A DNA stretch of 64,000 bases from Hemibagrus wyckioides (lineage: Eukaryota > Chordata > Actinopteri > Siluriformes > Bagridae): contig NC_080711.1 of NCBI RefSeq assembly GCF_019097595.1, positions 9,515,928 through 9,579,927 of the forward strand, written 5' to 3'. The notes below the pieces were generated by a model. It ran no database searches. It was not told the origin of the DNA and worked only from the letters and a program-made list of their open reading frames with translations. Each line of letters opens with the position of its first letter. Within the stretch, counting starts at the first letter, position 1. A program made the position numbers and the translations under genes. Positions 50,153 through 63,831 of this stretch are shown piece by piece.

Positions 50153-52232
50153 TGGAGGTGCAGGTTGGATGAAACATGCTGTAATGTGTTTATTTAGAGA
50201 TTGGATCAGACAGCAATAGCCTTCAAGCCCTTCTCTCATACTTCCAAGACCTTACCTAATTCATTTCTGCGACATATTTTGTGTTGCCTTTTATCCAGCG
50301 AGTTCTTTGTTTGAGTTTTGTTGGCTGTTAAATTGAATATAAAGCGACTTGCTCTATTTTCTGCATCCAGATCTACATATTCTATATTTTCATATGATTT
50401 CCACCATAATTATAACATGACTAAAATATTGACTGTCTCAATTATGATTCCTAATCTATTGTCTAGACAAATGTGATTATAGTGATTATTATTCTAAGGA
50501 CTTTTTCACTGCTGGAAGGAATTATTATTGTCATGTGTTTGTACAGGCAGTGATTTCAGGTGCAGATTTTTATTGTGTAAGGTGCAAAAGAACAACAAAG
50601 CGATGAGCCAAAACCAAAACATTGAAACCATTGAAACAGACTATGAGCAAAGCTAAGGAAGACAAAGTGACAACAAAACACAACAGCATCAGAAGCATAC
50701 AGAGATCAGACTTAAGTAGCGGTGCTGATTAGGGGAAACACAACAAAGGTGTGAATGCTCAGTGAGACATGATCATGCAGGGGCTGAAAAATGCATAATA
50801 TTAAACCACACCTGAACCAACGATATAGATTAAGCTAGTATAAATGCTTAGGTTTATTTAGAAATATGCACAGATTATAAGCAGTGAAAAATATTCCCTC
50901 ATAAGGTGTTAGGAATGATTCAGTTCATGAGCAATTTTTCCATTTATACAACATTTTTTATCGACTGAAATATTTTTCTAAAGAAAACAGAAATTTTAGC
51001 ACAATATAGTGATCCATCAGTTACTACAAGTCACTTCCTGTATGAAAAAAAAAGTCTGAAAATACTTTCACATTCAAGCTTTACAAGAAACTACAAGAAA
51101 TAATTTTGTGGATAATGTGAAGAAAAGGCAGATAGTGTGGTTTATTTCAGTCAGCCGCTAACTGCCAGTGTGATGTACATCCTCTCTGTGTATTGTGTTG
51201 TACTGTGAGGAATTGTGTGTGAAGGAGGGGGACTTCCACACGGTGTGGTATTAATATCTCCACGAGCTGATGCCTGTGTATTTTATTCCTCTGACTATAT
51301 ATGGACTGAGGAAACACATGACCAACCACCTCCTTCAGTTCTCCCCACCTTTAACACAGATATGTGCAGCACACACACAGATGGGTGAGAAATTAGAGGA
51401 AAATGTAAGTTGTCGGGTTGCCTTCAGCCTCCAGAATATCTCCAATCACCGTTGGCAAAAGATTCTTCATATCTATGGAACTGTACTGGAGATATGAAGG
51501 TGTTACCAAGCACTAAATAACACCTCTGTCCAAAAATACAGATCTCTCTTTATATTGATCGCTTGCTGTTCAGCTGAGTTGATATCTGGTGACTGTTTTT
51601 GACATAATTTCTTATCCTAAACAAACTATTCAGTAAGCTTTTATGCCCTATAGACTGGAAGAGCTTTGTATTTATTTGCAGTGAGCCACCATGTTTTCCT
51701 TTAAATTGCCACCTGTTCATACAAACAAAATTAAAACCTAACATGCTTTTTGGATATGAATACGCATGTCGGACAGCACCTTGTCATAATTCTAGAATTA
51801 TTCATTTTACCACTAGAGAAATTATTTAAATATCAAACTAAACATAAGAAAGGGAGAAGTGTGAGAGTCACAGGTGTGTGTGTGTGTGATTTGTCTTTCC
51901 CCTCTTTGAGAAACGTCACATCCCGCCCCACGCTATGTTCTTCCTGTTTACACGGCACCTTCCTGTGACCCCTTACCCTCCACCAATGGCTGGTACGTGA
52001 TCAGATGCTTCCAATCCTGTTCAGATGATTCATGCTGAAAAGCGACAGTGTGGTGCAGGAACTTGAACTTTTAGAACGGCAGGCAAGTGAACAAAGCAAA
52101 GTAACTCTACAGTAACAGTAACTCCAATTTATTTTTTTTACTATATTTTATTTATGCTTCCTAAAATAATGGAAAAATCATTAACAATTTTCTTGCATTT
52201 TAATTTACAACAAATAGCTCTTACACAATATA
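50153..52232. other. Gene-free stretch with possible transposon scraps
   Basis: Around 51560-51620 the phrase GTTCAGCTGAGTTGATATCT resembles a common Tc1-type relic (compare 53010-53060). Otherwise no coding or RNA signal. A (GT)n run lies at 51873-51889. Confidence 0.4.
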
Positions 52233-52769
52233 CACCGACCAGGCATAACATTATGACCACCTGCCTAATATTGTGTTGGTCCCCTTTTTGCTGGACCCAT
52301 CATGCACTGTGTATTCTGACACCTTTCTCTCAGAACCAGCATTAACTTCTTCAGCAATTTCAGCAACAGTAGCTCGTCTGTTGGATCGGATCACACGGGC
52401 CAGCCTTCACTCCCCACGTGCATCAATGAGACTTGGCCGTCCATGACCCTGTCTCCGGGTTCACCACTGTTCCTTCCTCAGACCACTTTTGATAGATACT
52501 GACCACTGCAGACTGGGAACACCCCACAAGAGCTGCAGTTTTGAAGATGTTCTGATCCAGTTTTCTAGCCATCACAATTTGGCCCTTCGTTAAACTCGCT
52601 CAAATTCTTACGCTTGCCCAATTTTCCTGCTTCTAACACATCAACTTTAAGGACAAAGTGTTGACTTGCTGCCTAATATATCCCACCCACTAACAGGTGC
52701 CACGATGAGGAGATAATCAGAGTTATTCACTTCACCTCTCAGTGCTCATAATGTTATGCCTGATCAGTG
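52233..52769 (-). mobile_element. TIR element, family A, copy 3
   Basis: Ends CACCGACCAGGCATAACATT and, from the right, CACTGATCAGGCATAACATT; 537 bp, flanked by TA on both sides. The longest body of the two - strand copies. No intact transposase. Confidence 0.82.
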
Positions 52770-52879
52770 TATGTACAGCTTGAGATTGAGCAGCTTTTGA
52801 ATTTGTGTGCATTTGTTTTGGAGAAGTTACTGCAACAGTAACATGAACATATACTACAAATGAGTGTATGCCACCAGAA

Positions 52880-53080
52880 TGACTTTCGAAATGTCAGGAG
52901 ATTCTACAATTCTCTGGAACTGTACTGGAGCAATGAACACTGTTCTTTCAAAAGATATTCCCATAACTGGAGTTTAAACAATGGTCATGGAAATCTAACA
53001 CATGGCTCCAAAATCTCTCACAGCTGTTCAGCTGGACTGAGATCTGCTGACTATGAAGCCCATAGTTCTCTTTAGCGCAT
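52880..53080 (-). mobile_element. Possible Tc1-type relic
   Basis: TCTCACAGCTGTTCAGCTGG followed by ACTGAGATCTGCTGAC resembles a segment of widespread decayed fish transposons. No termini seen, so the class is tentative. Confidence 0.35.
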
Positions 53081-56000
53081 AGAAAGCAAGAGGAAATCTC
53101 CGTCTGTGAGATCTCAGACTCAAGGGACTCTCCTGGCCCCACAGCACTTGTTTTGAGGTTTTCCCCCTGTAGTGTCTCAGGCTGTTGTCTCGTGTCGCCA
53201 GCACAAAGCAGGTTGTGCGTGGGAACAATGTGAGCTGTCTGTTATTCTCAGGGTGGGCAGAAAAAAGCCTTGACTATCCCAAGCACATTGCCACCAGTGG
53301 AGGAAAGCATAAAGACCTGTGCATTAGAGAGCCCTTCAACCTGACGTTGCAAGCCTCAACACTAAGCTCCATGCTGGGTGTAGTATTTACAGCTTCCTGT
53401 GTCTGAGCACTCACTGTGTTAGGCAGTAATTTACAAACGAAGATTATAATTATGCAGTGTCTGCTGTTATGTAGGTGAAAGTACACACACCACCTACTTT
53501 TAAAGTGTTTAAGCGCTTTATGCGTGTGTGTGTGTGTAAATACTTCGCTTACACACTCAGTGGTATAGTGGAAGAGCTATGTGTCTCTGGTATAACTGAA
53601 GTCCCTCCAGGATTTCACAATTTTGCGACACAAAATCAAACAAACTCCATGATATTCAGAGGAGCTTGTACTTTTTCGAGATTTGGGCCAAGACATGTCA
53701 CGTGACATCATTCAACAACAGCATTCAGCTAAATTGAATTTTACTATATCATACATATGTCATTACAATTCCAGCTTTCAAAGTTCAGAAAAGCCTCAGG
53801 AGTAGAACGATAGCAGATTATGGTTTTGTTTTGTTTTGGTTTTACCAGTCTGGTTATACAAGGTGGCTTTGATTATAATGTCAGTTATCTGTAGTCTTTC
53901 CATCAGTTTTATACATGAGGATTGCATTTATTTATTTTACCTTTAATCCATTTCCATTTCCATTTATTATTGTGGAATGTCCACAAAACCAGTTTCTTAT
54001 GTGTATGGGCATGAATTTACTGAGAGGATTTAGGATGAGATCAGTCTACACCTTAACTGCTCTTCCCACAGCCTACTGCATGTGATACCTTTTCTATACT
54101 TGGCACAAGTCATTAAATTGAATTAGAACGTTTTTTGTCAGTCACAAAAGCACAAAAGCATGAGTCGATGAGATCTCTTTTTTCTGTGTTTACTGACAAG
54201 CTATGGGAACGTTTTTAGTGTGTTTGGCCTCTTCCTGTGACAAAGAAGTTTGCAAAACGAGAGTAAGATAGACTTTCAGAACTTTTGAGCTACTTGTAGA
54301 GCCAAAACATCAGGCACACATTACTGCTATACTTTTATGGTAGCTTCATTTCCACAAATATTCTTCTTCTTCTTCTTCTTCTTTAACTATAAACCTGAAA
54401 ACGTCTGGATCTTTGAGAGGAACAATCTGTGGAATGAAAAGCAGACACTTGATTGCTGAAGATATTAAAAACATGTTCTAATAGCAGGTTCTCGAAAATT
54501 GAAGCAGCAATCATCCCTTTCAAGAGTAATTATAGATCAATTTGGTCTATCAAGAAACAAGGTTACTGTAAAAAGGAAAAAAAAAAAAAAAGCTTAAAGG
54601 AAATCCAGCACCCCGACCTGCTCCACTTCCTGTGTGCCTCCTAGTTTCCTCCTCTTCCGGCTCTCTGTGGAGACTCCAGGTGCCTTCCTGTGTGTGCCAC
54701 GTTAACCCACACGCTGATCTCATGCTTCTCTAACACATTTCATTTTCACAGCAGTGTTTTATTAGTGAGTCTGTATATTTTTCTCACACATATAAAGAAG
54801 GCACCATTATACACCATCTCGTTCCCATCTCCTCCATCTCTATAACTCTGCCCTGCTCTTGTCTCTCCTTCTCTACTATCCTCCCCTCCCTCGCTGATTT
54901 CTCTCCTCATCATCCAACAATAACACGTCCCGCTGATTTCCTCACTATTTGGGAACAATAGGAGGATAGCTTTGATGGCGTGTGTGAAGTTGTCATAGGT
55001 GCACAGCAATCCAATCATTTCCACCATGCTACATTATGCTACACAATGCTGTTTTTTAAAGTGTCTCTGAATTTGCGTTTACTTTAATTTCTCACTCACC
55101 TGGATGTGTTTTCCAAAAGCAGTTTTATTTTATATTCTTAAAACATAAAGATAAAAAAAAATTAATTATAATAATCTACTAATACATGTGTTTTATGAGA
55201 TTATCAGCTAACAGCAATTGATTATGTGACACTGTAGTTTTTTTTTTTGTTTGTTTGTTTGTTTTACTTTATTAGCTTGCACAAAAACTACAGTTCTATT
55301 CTACAGTTCTATATCAGTTATCAAAACTACCCAAGCTAGCCAACTAACTAAACAAAGCACATTAGCAATAGCAGTAGCAATTAGCAATTTAACTTAGTAG
55401 CAATTTAACTTTGCTAATATTTATATTAGCTATCAAGGACTGCCATCACTCAATGATTACATCACTAAGAACATACAGTATGTTAACAAAATACATATAA
55501 ACAAGTTTAGACATTCCCATGCAAATCAGCTTGCTAATAGAAAGCTAGCTATTTGTTGTGTAAATCAGCATTTTTGCTTAGCATTATGCTTACTGACAAA
55601 TAAACGGTTATATCATCATGTTTATGATTTGGCTGGATAATTTGTATGTAAGTTAACTTCATGAAATCAGTTGCAAGTACCTCATAGGGCACCACACACA
55701 CACACACACACACACACAAGCAAACATTTGCACACTTGTTCACACATAGGGGCAATAAAGTAACCAATCCACATACTGGCATGTATTTGGGAACAAACCC
55801 ACAGCAAACCCACATGGGTGCAGACAGTATACTGAAGCTGTGAGTCATGCCATTCCTGATAATGAAGGCTTTTTTGCAAATTTGCAGCAGCAATATTAGG
55901 CATTAATGAGACAATGTCTAGTGTCTTGGATTTTTATGAATCCAGATCCAGCTCTGTAGATGTACTGGGAGAACATATGTTAGGGGTTTTGACTGCATAA

Positions 56001-56780
56001 CAAAAGCTGCAAACATAAACCCAATAGCAGTGCAGTGTAATATTCCTCAAGAAGGACTAAAGCTTGGGGCTCAAGTTCTTCTGATGTGTTAGTAATAAAA
56101 CACTTTTTTTTCTCTCCTTCATTCTCAATCTTTCAATGCCTCCATTTATTCCAGTAGACAGAAAGCCCTCTCCAGGTCATCACTGTGTTGGTATCCAGGT
56201 TTCCAATGGCAACAGCCCCACTACCCCCCACCCCAACCCCAACCCACCCCAGTCTCTTTTGTCCATACATCCAACTGGGAGAGAGAGGAAGAAAAGAAAG
56301 AGACAGATAGAGAAATAGTCGAGTGATGAAGAGCGGTAGAGTGTGTGGGTGGGGGAGAGAAAGGAAAAGATTAGTCACGCAAATGCCAGTGAGAGCATGT
56401 GCACCCCCTGTTGGTGGGGTGGAAAGTGTAGCCAGTAGGTGTATTGTGTCTGAGACAGAGATGTGAGCTCAGACAGTCTCCCACTGCAGGGGAATTCTCA
56501 GGTGGCGACAGGCTTCCTCTGTGTCCCCTTCATTCCTCTGGCCTTCTGTCAGGCTTTCTTTTATTCACTTTCTCTCCCTCTCTCATTCCATGCCACTCTA
56601 TTCAGTATAATTTTCGACATAAACATCTATCATTATTTATAAAATTTGTAGCGCAATATGTAAAATAGGAGCAAATTGTTCTTTTGCACAAGCCGTATAT
56701 TTCATCTACTTGCCTCTTACATTTATTGAAATAACTTTCTTTACTTTGAAAGTGTAAAAAACAGTGTAACATGAAGTCTC
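53081..56780. other. Gene-free stretch
   Basis: Holds (TTC)n at 54361-54383, a long A-run near 54577-54590, (GTTT)n near 55248-55264 and (CA)n at 55692-55720. No exon or RNA gene recognised. Confidence 0.45.
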
Positions 56781-57062
56781 CATCCATCCATCCATCCATC
56801 CATCCATCCATTTGTTGTACTGCTTATCCTAAATATTGCCTAACGTATCAACCCATCACTGGCCTCAATCACACACATGCTCACACACACTCACACACCC
56901 ATTCACAGGCTATGGACAATTTAGAGATGCCAATCATCCTACAATGCATGTCTTCATGGACTCAGGAGGAAAGCGGAGTACCTGGAGGAAACCCCAAAAT
57001 CATGAGAACGACAATTCCTCCGCACACAAGGCAGGAAACAAACCCCTAACACCAGAGGTGTG
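56781..57062 (-). mobile_element. SINE/L2-type repeat with (ATCC)n tail
   Basis: Starts with a CATC/ATCC run (56781-56812) that is the 3' tail on the - strand. Then come GGACAATTTAGAGATGCCAA and GGAGTACCTGGAGGAAACCC, the reverse complement of the body shared with the SINE at 63476-63831. Confidence 0.7.
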
Positions 57063-58124
57063 ATGCAAAAAAATAAATAAAAACAATAAAATCATTCAAA
57101 TACATAATTAGAGATGAAAAGACAACTTTAAACCGAAGGCTTCAAACTGCAGATCTGAAAAAGAGACTCAAACTCCTGGGAGACAACTAGGAAGACAACC
57201 AATGAACCCTGGGGGAAAGTGTGTGGTTCTAGTTTGTTAGGGGAAAATAAGGACACATCAGGCAGTTGGATAAGAGGACAGCTGGGTTGTGGCCTGGGAA
57301 AACATTTCACATGCAGAAATGCTGGTATTTTTTAATACAGGGCTTCTTTTGCATGTTTCTCACTCATAAATATCATGATAGCAAAATCTGGTTCTTTCCA
57401 GAAGTGAAAAAGAATTTCATTCCAAAATCCACTGACAGGCACCAACACACTGACTTTCTAAAAGCAACTGCTATTGGTCTAATAATTCATAAGCACCCTC
57501 CACATCAGTTTCCCTAGCCTCATTTCCTGAGGTAAATGTCAGTTATTGCATTGAAATCATCACTGAGTCTGCTGGATAAATTTCTCACTTTTCTGATTAG
57601 TGTCAAACGTTCAGATTGTTTCATTTATATATCTACAATATTCTGCTACAGTACGTTGGCCTCAGGGATAATTGACTCTAACAGAGTAATAGATGTTTGA
57701 TTAAAGTACAATGTTCACTGCATGAGTAATGTAAACTTTACTTGGTGTGTTTTTGCGGCTACATTTGCTACACTGCTTTTTGCAGAAAACCTAGATAATA
57801 AATAAACATATATATTAAAAAAATATATCACATATATTTGTGTAGAGCTGTCAAAAGTATGTTACAGGTTAAAAAAAAAACAATTACCAAGAAGGGACTG
57901 GAATATTACAAAAAAAATCTTCTATTTTGATGCAGTTATCAATTATGTAATTATTTTCTATTTTATATTTTTTATGAGAATTTATTCTGGTCCAGGTTTC
58001 TAAATGCAATTGAATTTTCGAAAACACCGGTTTCATTAATACAAGTCTGATGAGTTTTCTATATCAAGGTTTTGTCTATACCCTTAGGAAAATTGGTCTT
58101 CGAGAATTTTTTTCACTAGTTAAA
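57063..58124. other. Gene-free stretch
   Basis: AT-rich, no recognisable coding, RNA or repeat feature. Confidence 0.4.
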
Positions 58125-58308
58125 GGTACTTACATTTACAGCATGTGGCAGATGCTCTTATTCAGAGCATCATACATATTATCTCATTTTAGACAACTGA
58201 GGGTTAAGGGCCTTATTCAAGGGCCCAGTGGTTACAGCTTGGTGAACCAGGGATTTGAACTAACGACCTTCTGATCAGTAAACCAACACCTTCACCACTA
58301 AGGTACAA
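58125..58308 (-). mobile_element. tRNA-derived SINE
   Basis: On the - strand it begins GTTGTACCTTAGTGGTGAAG (A-box region), with B-box-like TTAGTTCAAATCCC, and ends in the sequence reverse-complementary to TTTACAGCATGTGGCAGATG. Confidence 0.75.
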
Positions 58309-59312
58309 CTTATACTTGGAGCCTTTAAAAGTCCTGCAGAACTACAAATACCCTTTTAGATGATTTCATCATTGCAACTTATATATTCATCACATCAAAT
58401 TCATGGGAAGAATTCCGTTAAATGCCCACACGCTATGAAAATGAGCACTTCCTCCTTCTTTTGCTCTGCAGTATGGTGATTCAGAGGTTAAATCAACCAA
58501 AGCAGTATTGCTGATATAAGATAATGACCTTATCCTTCTGCTAGCCTTTTTGTTATATTGTAGACCTGCGGGAGTCTCCAGCGCTTAACAAAAGCATATT
58601 TCATCATACCTAACAACTTGTTCTGTCTGCCTGTTGAGCTGGATGTGATCTCCAACTACACCATATATATACTGTACTGCCGGTCCCAGATCCTAAAACA
58701 CCCCTCCTGTGGTTTCTGTCTCCCACCGGACCTACTCAAGACAACAAGCATCCGTGCTTTTGCTGTTCCTGTTTCTTTGTCTTTGAGTTATTTTCACTTG
58801 TGAATCACCTTTTTTTTGCACAGGATAATCTCATATGGATATCCTAAAGACTCACAGTGCTTTATTTTTTTTCAGTGCATTTTGTAGGCCTATGGTTTGC
58901 CATTTTTGAGAAGAGGATGGATTATCTTTTGAGTCTGAGTCATTATACTTATACCTTCATGCTGGATGCAATGTATACAGTAGTTAATGCTCTGGTTATT
59001 GAAGTTGCTTCTTGTTGAAGTGTGTGTTGTATTTCATTTGAGTTGATCCTTGTGTCCTGGGAGTCAGAAGTGATGTCATCGTATTAGATTGGAACAGACA
59101 CACCTAGAAATGAAGCTCACATTATGAACACAAAAAACAAACATTTTTATTAAAAGACACACACACATTAACAGAGGAAACTGTAATACAATGATAACAG
59201 CTCTGAATACAATAGTACTACACTCATACCGACAAGCCCAGTTTAGCTCTGAGAGGTCACACACACATACACACACTTCTAACACACAACCCGCCGGAAA
59301 TACCAGTAAATC

Positions 59313-59388
59313 ATGAGAGAAGAGAAGAGAAGAGAAGAGAAGAGAAGAGAAGAGAAGAGAAGAGAAGAGAAGAGAAGAGAAGAGAAGT
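59313..59388. repeat. (GAGAA)n pentanucleotide repeat
   Basis: About 15 near-perfect GAGAA units; purine-only on the + strand. Confidence 0.95.
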
Positions 59389-60764
59389 TTTGCTCTGTTT
59401 TCTTTAGCTGGACTAAAGACGTCTGGCTGACGTCAGTTCTGTCTTGGTCCAGGAGATGTCAGGTCTGGGTGTGTGAGACAGAGACTGCTGGGAGAAATCA
59501 GATCTTCATGGGGATTAGTTTGTCATATTAATATAATGAATGATTGTGTTTATGTATGATTTATTATTCATTTCCAAGTGTCTGTAATTTCAGTTCCAAG
59601 GAATTTGTATTTATATTTATAAAACTAATACAGATTTGTCTCAAATAGAATAGACTCTACAATAGAATCTACAAAGTGTCCAAAAAGAGACCATAAATAG
59701 AGGAAATGAAGACTTTTAGCAAAATAATGATAATGTCATTCAGTAAACATCCTATATGTGACTGCCATTTCTGCCATTTATCTATAAAAAATATATAATA
59801 TAAATAATGAACTATTTTGAAAGACATTTTACTAAAAAGTGTTAATGTCTCCTATGAATGGAGACTTTTGGGACATCCTCTACATCATCATAATAAAACT
59901 GAATTATGCTAAAAACTCAAGCAACAAGATCCTAAAATACTGCTTGTAATTGTTATTTAAACAAAATATTTTTATGCAGTAGTTTTGACAGTATGTTCAG
60001 ATGATCTTTAGGAGTCTAGAGTGTCAGTGCTTTATAACAGTCAGAGGTAAAGCTGTCATTTTTCCAACATGGAAAAGTCTTAAGGACAAAGATCCTCATG
60101 CAGAGTTTTATTCCTGACATGAAGAATCTCTCTTTTCTACAAACTCATTGTCCTTTTTAAACAGAACAAGAGGATTAAATGTAACATGTATGCAGTAGAC
60201 TGTGAAACCTCCATATTGAGTCTTTGAGAAAAGTGCAGTGGTCTGGCACAGGTGTTCTATGTCTGGACGTCTGGCTTCTAAAATCGGTCTAAAATGTCAT
60301 GTTGGTTGTATAACAGAACTGCTGTACATTTTGCCCTAAAAGTCTGTCCTCCGCCAGGGTTCCTAAAGGCCTCTGGACAGACACAAAAGGTCAGTGCATT
60401 CAAAGAAAAAGGTCTCGCCACTGATGCTGGCGTCATGCAAAGGTTAGCACAAAAAAAGCAAAACATTCCTATCTTTAAATGTTATAGTCCTTTCATACTG
60501 GACCAGATTTGTTATAATTAGAACATTATAACTACAACTCAAATATAATGAATAGAACTAAGATGAGAAGAAGCTGCTTAGTGGATATGGAAGAGGTTGT
60601 GTGCACTTAAGGCTTAAGATGGACATGAAGTTTATAATAAAGTATTTATGCCATAAAGACTGTGATTAGTCAGAAGGTGTTTTCATTTCAGTGGCAAAGA
60701 CATTCCATATAACATATTAAAATGTGTGTAAATGTAGATACTGATAATGTGGAAGAGATTTAAG

Positions 60765-60765
<1 letters not shown>

Positions 60766-60853
<88 letters not shown>

Positions 60854-60911
60854 GGATAGATGGATGGATGGATGGATGGATACTTTATTCATCCCAAAGG
60901 GAAATTTATGT
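60766..60911. repeat. (GATA)n / (GGAT)n with retroelement-type tail
   Basis: About 21 GATA units then GGAT units, running into ATACTTTATTCATCCCAAAG and GGAAATTT, a phrase that commonly follows such tracts in teleost DNA and probably derives from a LINE 3' end. Confidence 0.85.
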
Positions 60912-62419
60912 AAAGCAGTAGGTTCAAGATTTCCAGCACCAGAAAGTCTTCAGGATGAAGGATTTCTCAGTAATAAGAATAGCTGCATTTATTCTGATAC
61001 TAGACAACCTTGGATGAAACTATAAATGTATATAAAATATGACGAGTCATTCTTAAATGTTTTTTTAAAATTGTGACTTTGTAGAGGTAATGGCATCCCA
61101 GCACCTTCTCAATAATTACTGTCCTACACAAGAACAACCTATCATGTTTTGTGTCATGCTTCAATTATATTTTTTCTAGTTGGATTGTATACGTATTATC
61201 CACAAGATGTTTGACGTCTGAATGCACTTGAAACTTCTGAATAGATGTACATTTTCAAATGCTTGCATACTCTATGCATTCTACGTGATTTGCTGGGTTC
61301 CACAGATATTTCTTCATTAATGCTCGTACTGCAGAGTACATATAGAAAATGTATCATGTGCAAAAACGCCTAAAGACTTAACAACGTGCAAATATGAGCC
61401 ACCCTATGATTACACTAAGCAAGATTACGTTTAATCCAGGAAGGCTTTGATCATCTGCATAACTCCTTCAGTCTGAGTGTGAGAAAACTTTTAACTTTAG
61501 ACCTTCAAAAGGAGGAAATTTCTCTGAGATATACCCAGATGTCTGCAGAGGGTAATTACTGTTTATCCTGTGTCCTCACTACAGTAGCAGCAACAGCACT
61601 GAGACATGGAAAACAGAAAATATTTAAAAATCGCTTGTCATTGCTAAATATCCATCAGTTCAGATCTAAAGAAAGTATGCAAAGTACAGAAGGAGGAATT
61701 TATACAATGTTTTATGGTAGTGCTGGAAAGTTATTTGTTAAAGAAGGTCTTCTCACATAACAGACTACCGGTTAAAGATTAGGAAGAATATTAGTACAAT
61801 GCAGGACTTTTTTCTTGAGCTCCAGATAGACAGATAGATCGTGTGAAAGTTCCTGATATTGCGTGGTTCAGTGGTTCATGTCTGTATAGGTGTGTGTTAG
61901 ACAGGCAGATTATGGAAAAGATTTTTTTTAATATTTTAGGTTTGTTATTTCACGTTACACACCTTTTCCACTCAGGCTTGGTGTATTGTGAAGGGTGTTT
62001 GTTATTTCACATGTTACTGTCTTGTTCCACTCAGATTTTTGGTATTGTAAAGTGTGAGTTGAAACCAACACTGTTGCTGAATTCGCCTTAGCTCGGAAAT
62101 GTGAAATTATTTTCGACCTCTGTGCATTTGAGCGTCAAAGTGAGAAAACAAACAAAAAAAAACATGCATCCATGTTTATCTTATCTTAGTCACAATCTAG
62201 CCAGCGATGTATCGTTTTCTTCCTCAAAACAGAGGACTGTATATTCAGTGTACAAATTTTTAAGTTTGAGGACACCTGACAATAACACTCATATGTGCTT
62301 GTTGAAAAGCCTGTTCCAGATTTAATCCCCTTTTACTGTTATAATAACATCCTCTCTTCAATGATGCACTAGATTTTTCATTCAGCCACAAGCGCATTAG
62401 TGAGATTAGGCATCAATGT

Positions 62420-62735
62420 CAGTCTAGGTGGCCTGGAGTGCAGTCGACATTCCAGTTACACCTCAACGGCGTTTAATTGAGTTGAGGTCAGAGTTCTGTG
62501 CAGACCGCATGAGTTCTTATACTTTAACCTCGGCAAACCATGTCTTCATGGACCTCACAATGTGCACAGGGGCATTGTCATGCTGGGACAGGTTTGGGCC
62601 CCTTAGTTCCAGTGAAGGGAAACTGTAAAGCTACAGAATACAAAGACATCCTATACAATTGTGTGTTTCAGACTTTGTGGCAACAGTTTGGGGAAGAACC
62701 CCATATGGGTGTGATGGTCAGATAGGGTGTAAAGT
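62420..62735. mobile_element. Tc1/mariner-type element, family C (fragment)
   Basis: Shares GGCCCCTTAGTTCCAGTGAA and ACTTTGTGGCAACAGTTTGG with the element at 23463-23940 and ends near GGTGTGATGGTCAGATAGGG. Both termini are degraded. Confidence 0.65.
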
Positions 62736-63209
62736 GCATAACTCATTAAAAAGGAAGAAGAATTTTGTTTATTTCTGATGCTCTGTGCAGCCATGTTGAT
62801 TTGATGTCATTTTCTGAACTTGGGAAAACTCAGAGTTCAGAGTTCCCAGGTCTGAATTCCAAATTGAGGTGCCATTTTCTGTGGATTTTCCTAGTTAGAG
62901 ATCAGGAAATACAGTTTATGGGTTTTATTAGAATACAACATAATCCCTCTTCCCTCTCTCAGTCCAGTCATCAGTCTTTAACAATAGTCTACTTTTATTC
63001 TATTCTATTATTACCACAAAAAAAATTATCAAGCGGCAAAGGTTTTGGTGATTTTGTATTCAACAGATAACACTCAAGTCAGGCTCTCATCTTTATTTTC
63101 TTACAGTACGTTTATCCATGTGGTGGCTTTCTGATACCAGGCTTTTTGCTGGGTTCATCAGTGCCTATGGTCATTACATGCTACTGTCTCTAAGAAAAAC
63201 ATTCTACCT
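62736..63209. other. Gene-free stretch
   Basis: No coding or repeat feature recognised. Confidence 0.4.
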
Positions 63210-63227
63210 TCAGCAAGATTACGGATT

Positions 63228-63400
63228 CTTTCTTCTTCTTTCAGCTTTTCCATTCAGGGGTTGCCACAGTGAATCATCTCTCCCCACCTATTCCTATCTT
63301 CTGCATCCTCAACACTTGCACCCACTAGCTTCATATCCTCATTTATTACATCCATATACCTCCTCTTTGGCCTTCCCCTTTGCCTCCCTTCCCCTTTGCC
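63228..63400 (-). mobile_element. 5'-truncated LINE copy with target-site duplication
   Basis: The 173 bp correspond to the 3' end of the LINE at 26360-26829 (AACACTTGCACCCACTAGCT and nearby text). It is flanked by a perfect 18-bp direct repeat TCAGCAAGATTACGGATT at 63210-63227 and 63401-63418. A short internal duplication of TTCCCCTTTGCCTC lies at its 5' end. Confidence 0.9.
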
Positions 63401-63475
63401 TCAGCAAGATTACGGATTACTTGTCCAATAATTATTTAATGAAAATTCAAATGAAATGTTTCCCTTTCCTGGGCA

Positions 63476-63831
63476 GCACGGTGGCTTAGTGGTTCGCACT
63501 GTTGCCTCACAGCAAGAAGGTCCTGGGTCTGAATCCCGGGTACGAACAGGCGGGGGCCTTTCTGTGTGGAGTTTGCATGTTCTCCCCATGCCTGTGTGGG
63601 TTTACTCTGCTTTCCTCCCACAGTCCAAAAACATGTACATTAGGTTGATTGGTAATTTTAATTGCCTATGTGTGTGTGGTTGTCTGTCTATATGTGTGGC
63701 CCTGTGATGGACTGGTGACCTGTCCAGGGTGCACCCCTGCCTTTCACCCAATGTGTGCTGGGATAGGCTCCAGCAGATCCCCGTGACCCTAATTAGGAAT
63801 AAAGTGGGTATAGAAAATGGATGGATGGTTT
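63476..63831 (+). mobile_element. tRNA-derived SINE, near full length, with (GGAT)n tail
   Basis: Head GGGCAGCACGGTGGCTTAGT (A box); the B box is degenerate near GGGTCTGAATCCC. Body GTGTGGAGTTTGCATGTTCT, 3' end GGATAGGCTCCAGCAGATCC, then GGATGGATGG. The flanks TTTCCCTTTCCTGGG and TTTCCTTTTCTGGG may be a decayed target duplication. Confidence 0.85.

Larger units (their letters stand above)
58309..62419. other. Gene-free stretch with two large microsatellites
   Basis: No gene recognised. A conspicuous block at 60335-60440 is less AT-rich and open on both strands but matches no family I know. Microsatellites at 59313-59388 and 60766-60882 are listed separately. Confidence 0.4.

Noticed and set aside
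59313..59531. ORF starting in the GAGAA repeat
   Set aside because: It is a translated pentanucleotide repeat with no conserved continuation.
60766..60882. CRISPR-like array
   Set aside because: Units are 4 bp with no spacers; it is a GATA microsatellite in a eukaryotic genome.
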